Of a stretch of DNA of 53,647 nt, positions 50,815 through 53,647 are shown in pieces. Numbering within the stretch: position 1 is the first letter of the stretch; every line of letters starts with the position of its first letter. The notes under the pieces were generated by a model. It saw nothing but the letters and a program-made list of their open reading frames with translations, did no database searches and was not told the origin of the DNA. Position numbers and translations under genes: made by a program. This DNA is from Gammaproteobacteria bacterium (lineage in GTDB: Bacteria > Pseudomonadota > Gammaproteobacteria > Steroidobacterales > Rariloculaceae): the NCBI GenBank assembly GCA_017577365.1, contig PKRJ01000024.1:1-53647 (forward strand). Reading direction: 5' to 3'.

Positions 50815-51891
50815 TTACGGGTTGCGGACCGGGTCGAGCACCCGGATCTCGCTCGTCGCCTCCATGATGAGCGCATAGCTGACGCGGTCGAACGTGCGGA
50901 ACACCATCATGATGCCGGCCGGCTCGTCCGGCAAACGCACTTTCTCGCCGAAACCGCTGCGTCGGCCGACGCGGTCGCGAATCACCTCGCCGCCCTTGAA
51001 AGCGCGCAGCACGTGCCCGGGCTCGAGCCCGTCGCGCGCGCCGCGATTGATGATGACGACCTGGTATTGCCCGATGATACGGACGCCGTCGATGACGGAG
51101 ATGATACGGCCGTCGATAGGCTGCTCGGGCGCACGCGGGATGAAATCCAATCTCGGCGGCGCCTCGTCCTCGACGAGATAATCCCCGACGAGCGTCTCGC
51201 GGCTCGACTGGTTCAGCCGCAGCGTGGCGGGATCTCCGGCCCGCGTGAGCCGCCCCTGGGCGACGACGATCGCCTCGTACCCGAGGGTCTCGCCGTCATC
51301 CGGGTCCACGAGCGGCTCGCCGACGTGGACGACGTTGAAGACCGAGTCGACGGGCGCCGTATCCGCACGGCGCACGTACACGTCGCGTCCCGCGCTGCCC
51401 ATCAGGGCGTCGCGCGGAGCGACCACGTACGGCAACGTTTCGAGCGCATCGGGGTCCAATATCATCGACCGCGTCAGGAACGCGCCGACCGCCTCGTAAG
51501 GGATCGTGGGAATCGCTTCCTCGAGCGGCTCGACGCGGACGCGCGGCGAGAGTCGCTCCACGTTCGCCGCCCGCTCGACTTGAAGGAGGGGACGGCCGTC
51601 GACGTAGGTCAGCGACAGCACGTCGCCGGGATAAATGAGGTGCGGATTCTCGATCTGCGGATTGATCTGCCAGATCTCCGGCCAGTACCACGGATCGCGG
51701 AGAAACATCGCGGCGATATCCCACAGCGTATCCCCGCGCTGCACCACGTAGCGTTCGGGGTGCCGCGGGTTCAGCGCAGGGCCGGCGGACTGCTGCGCCT
51801 GGGCAACGCCGTACGACACGGCGACGGTGCCGAGTGCGGCCGCGAGCACGAGAAGGACGCGACGGACGAACGGCGAATGGTTGTAGGACAT
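50815..51891 (-). CDS. LysM-domain peptidoglycan-binding protein
   Basis: 358 residues. Signal peptide 1-32 (cleavage after AQA). One LysM domain at about 48-96 (YVVQRGDTLWDIAAMFLRDP; PQIENPHLIYPGDVLSLTYV) is followed by a long beta-rich region without a known catalytic motif. The gene occupies the same place between def and dprA in many gammaproteobacteria. It is probably a periplasmic peptidoglycan-binding protein; partner unknown. GGGAG seven bases before ATG 51891 fixes the start. Divergent from def across 196 bp. Confidence 0.9.
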   Translation of the reverse strand: MSYNHSPFVRRVLLVLAAALGTVAVSYGVAQAQQSAGPALNPRHPERYVVQRGDTLWDIAAMFLRDPWYWPEIWQINPQIENPHLIYPGDVLSLTYVDGRPLLQVERAANVERLSPRVRVEPLEEAIPTIPYEAVGAFLTRSMILDPDALETLPYVVAPRDALMGSAGRDVYVRRADTAPVDSVFNVVHVGEPLVDPDDGETLGYEAIVVAQGRLTRAGDPATLRLNQSSRETLVGDYLVEDEAPPRLDFIPRAPEQPIDGRIISVIDGVRIIGQYQVVIINRGARDGLEPGHVLRAFKGGEVIRDRVGRRSGFGEKVRLPDEPAGIMMVFRTFDRVSYALIMEATSEIRVLDPVRNP

Positions 51892-52087
51892 GCTCGAGCT
51901 CCCTTGACGAGGCGTTGGCGTGCACGCGGGGCGGCCGGCCGTGTTGCTGCGTGCTGGTATACTGAACGGGCGGCATGCGCCGCGGAAGCACCCGGCCCCG
52001 CCCGTTACGGCCACGTACTATCCCTTTAAAGTCATAGGGTTAACGTAAAGTTCGCAGCGTTATACACGAAACCGAGGGCCGACCACA

Positions 52088-52624
52088 ATGGCACGACTCC
52101 CAATTCTCGAGTATCCCGACCCGCGGCTGCGAATACGCGCCGAGCGCGTCACAGTTGTCGACGACGAGATCCGGCGCCTCGTGGACGACATGTTCGAGAC
52201 GATGTACGCGGCGCCCGGGGTCGGCCTCGCCGCGACCCAGGTCGACGTTCACAAGCGGGTCATCGTGATCGACGTGTCCGAAGGGCGCGATCAGCCTTAT
52301 TGCCTGATCAATCCGGAAATTATCTCGGCCGAAGGCCGCGGGAGCTTCGAGGAGGGGTGCCTGTCCGTGCCCGGGCTGTACGACTACGTCGAGCGGGCCG
52401 AGCGCATCAAGGTGAAGGCGCTCGACCGCAACGGCGAGCCGTTCGAGCTCGAGGCGGAAGGTTTGCTCGCGCAGTGCATCCAGCACGAGATGGATCATCT
52501 CGAAGGCAAGCTGTTCGTCGACTACCTCTCGCAGCTCAAGCGCGAGCGCATCAAGAAACGCTATCTGAAACGAGCCCGACGCGAGCGCGAAGCGGTGCCG
52601 GCCGGCGCCGGCTCGGCGCTCTGA
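52088..52624 (+). CDS. def: Peptide deformylase
   Basis: 178 residues. All three motifs are present: GVGLAATQ, EGCLSVPG (metal-binding Cys) and QHEMDHLEG (two metal-binding His and catalytic Glu). It removes the formyl group from nascent proteins. It precedes fmt by 19 bp, the usual pair. The upstream gap contains an AT-richer TTAACGTAAAGTT...TATACA stretch (52040-52066) that may be the promoter. Confidence 0.96.
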   Translation: MARLPILEYPDPRLRIRAERVTVVDDEIRRLVDDMFETMYAAPGVGLAATQVDVHKRVIVIDVSEGRDQPYCLINPEIISAEGRGSFEEGCLSVPGLYDYVERAERIKVKALDRNGEPFELEAEGLLAQCIQHEMDHLEGKLFVDYLSQLKRERIKKRYLKRARREREAVPAGAGSAL

Positions 52625-52643
52625 GCCCAAGGGGTCTGCATCC

Positions 52644-53606
52644 ATGGAGGGCGGCGTGACGGCGGCCCGGATCGCGTTCGCCGGCACGCCGGCTTTCGCG
52701 GTGCCGGCGCTCGAGGCGATCGTCGCCGCGGGCGCGCACGTCCCGCTCGTCCTCACGCAGCCCGATCGGCCGGCGGGCCGCGGCCGCAAGCTCACGCCGC
52801 CGCCGGTCAAGGAGGCGGCGCTCGCGCACGGGCTCCCCGTCGCGCAGCCGAGCTCGCTCGCCGATGCCGCCGTCGCCCGTGAATGGGGGCTCGACCGGCC
52901 GCCGGACCTTCTCGTCGTCGTCGCGTACGGCCTGCTCCTGCCGAGGTGGGTGCTCGACTGGCCCGCGCGGGGATGCGTGAACATCCACGCATCGCTCTTG
53001 CCGCGCTGGCGCGGCGCGGCACCGATTCAGCACGCGATCCTCGCCGGCGACGCCGAGACCGGCATCAGCCTGATGCGCATGGACGAGGGTCTCGACACCG
53101 GGCCGGTCTACTGCTCGCGGAGTATCCCGATCGAGCCGACGCAGACGGCCGGCGAGCTGCACGACCGGCTCGCTAGGCTCGGCGCGGAGCTGCTCGCCGA
53201 GTCGCTGCCCGCGCTGCTCTCCGGCGAGCTTACGCCCGTGCCGCAAGACGAGGCGCTCGCCACGTATGCGCCGAAGATCGCGAAGGCCGACGCGCGCCTC
53301 GATTTCCACAAGCCCGCCGAGCGGCTCGCGCGCGAGGTCCGCGCGTACCACCCGTGGCCGGTCGCGTTCGCCGAGGACCGCGACGGCCGAGTGCTGCGCG
53401 TGCACGCCGCGGAGGCGCTAGCGGCCACCGAAGACGCCGCTCGCTTTCGGCCGGGACAGGTCGTCGCGGCAAGCCGCGACGGCATCGACGTCAAGGCCGG
53501 CGACGGGGTGCTCCGGCTTCTGCGCGTGCAGCCGCCGTCGTCGCGGGTCATGGATGCCGCGGCCTATCTCGCCGCGCACTCCGTCGAAGGAGTCGAGTTT
53601 GTCTGA
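52644..53606 (+). CDS. fmt: Methionyl-tRNA formyltransferase
   Basis: 320 residues. N-terminal formyltransferase domain: IAFAGTPAFAVPALEAI, QPDRPAGRGRKLTPPPVK, VVAYGLLLP, the catalytic stretch NIHASLLPRWRGAAPIQHAI, and GISLMRMDEGLDTGPVY. A C-terminal OB-like domain follows. It formylates initiator Met-tRNA. ATG 52644 and GTG 52656 are both possible starts; an AAGGGG precedes the first and a GGAGG the second. Followed without gap by the presumed rsmB. Confidence 0.95.
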   Translation: MEGGVTAARIAFAGTPAFAVPALEAIVAAGAHVPLVLTQPDRPAGRGRKLTPPPVKEAALAHGLPVAQPSSLADAAVAREWGLDRPPDLLVVVAYGLLLPRWVLDWPARGCVNIHASLLPRWRGAAPIQHAILAGDAETGISLMRMDEGLDTGPVYCSRSIPIEPTQTAGELHDRLARLGAELLAESLPALLSGELTPVPQDEALATYAPKIAKADARLDFHKPAERLAREVRAYHPWPVAFAEDRDGRVLRVHAAEALAATEDAARFRPGQVVAASRDGIDVKAGDGVLRLLRVQPPSSRVMDAAAYLAAHSVEGVEFV

Positions 53607-53647
53607 TGTCGCCCGCCGCGCCCATCGCGTGCCGGCCGGCGCGGCGC
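53599..53647 (+). CDS. rsmB: Presumed start of 16S rRNA methyltransferase RsmB (runs off right edge)
   Basis: Only 16 codons are visible from TTG 53599 (MSDVARRAHRVPAG), with AAGGAG six bases upstream, overlapping the fmt end by eight bases. ATG 53606 in another frame is the alternative. The call rests on position: rsmB follows fmt in gammaproteobacteria. Confidence 0.35.
   Translation, partial: MSDVARRAHRVPAGAA

Noticed and set aside
1..53647. tRNA, rRNA, CRISPR array, prophage or transposase genes
   Set aside because: None recognised on either strand by reading; no tRNA-like cloverleaf, integrase or transposase motif was noticed. A covariance-model scan would be needed to exclude small RNAs.

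Overview
The window is GC-rich chromosomal DNA of a Gram-negative bacterium, most likely a gammaproteobacterium. The right-hand 10 kb carries tsaC, topA, smg, dprA, a LysM gene, def, fmt and the start of rsmB, with aroE nearby, which is a classical gammaproteobacterial neighbourhood. Three large TonB-dependent receptors, several two-component systems and secreted proteases suggest a scavenging lifestyle of the Steroidobacter/Xanthomonadales-like kind. That placement is inference; no rRNA marker is present.

Left part (1-14.8 kb): the 5' end of a uspE-like gene diverges from an NhaD-type permease. Then, on the minus strand, come a small secreted protein, a large hybrid sensor kinase and a CheR-like remnant whose stop overlaps the kinase start, and a CadC-like winged-helix/TPR regulator. 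The regulator is divergent from an 1,095-residue TonB-dependent receptor. Next are an OmpR-type regulator that is frameshifted in this sequence and a kinase lacking its sensor domain, followed by a serine-hydrolase lipoprotein and an exported four-EF-hand protein.

Iron locus (14.9-18.6 kb): Fur-box-like sequence, siderophore-type TonB receptor, PepSY membrane protein and a 64-residue membrane protein, all on the plus strand.

Sulfate/signalling locus (18.6-30.3 kb): a minus-strand run cysA-sbp-cysT-cysW-sensor kinase-response regulator, in which sbp/cysT/cysW/kinase are chained by four-base ATGA overlaps. The CysA-like ATPase has an extra C-terminal region of about 225 residues that looks partly universal-stress-protein-like. 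A third TonB receptor is divergent from cysA, and the shared promoter region holds 8-bp direct repeats at an 11-bp period, the binding pattern of OmpR/PhoB regulators. A second, roughly 80-85% identical copy of the NhaD-type permease follows. This transporter-kinase-receptor block is the most interesting system here.

Right part (30.3-53.6 kb): an inverted-repeat element, a HAD phosphatase, a beta-barrel-like protein, a metzincin metalloprotease split by a frameshift and ending in a GlyGly-CTERM-like sorting tail, and an HD-domain protein. Then come xthA-prlC, gor, aroE, tag, a large PA-domain subtilisin, an intergenic element with perfect 31-bp inverted repeats, and the housekeeping cluster that runs off the right edge.

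All calls come from reading the translated sequence; no database search or alignment program was run. Residue numbers assume the starts given.
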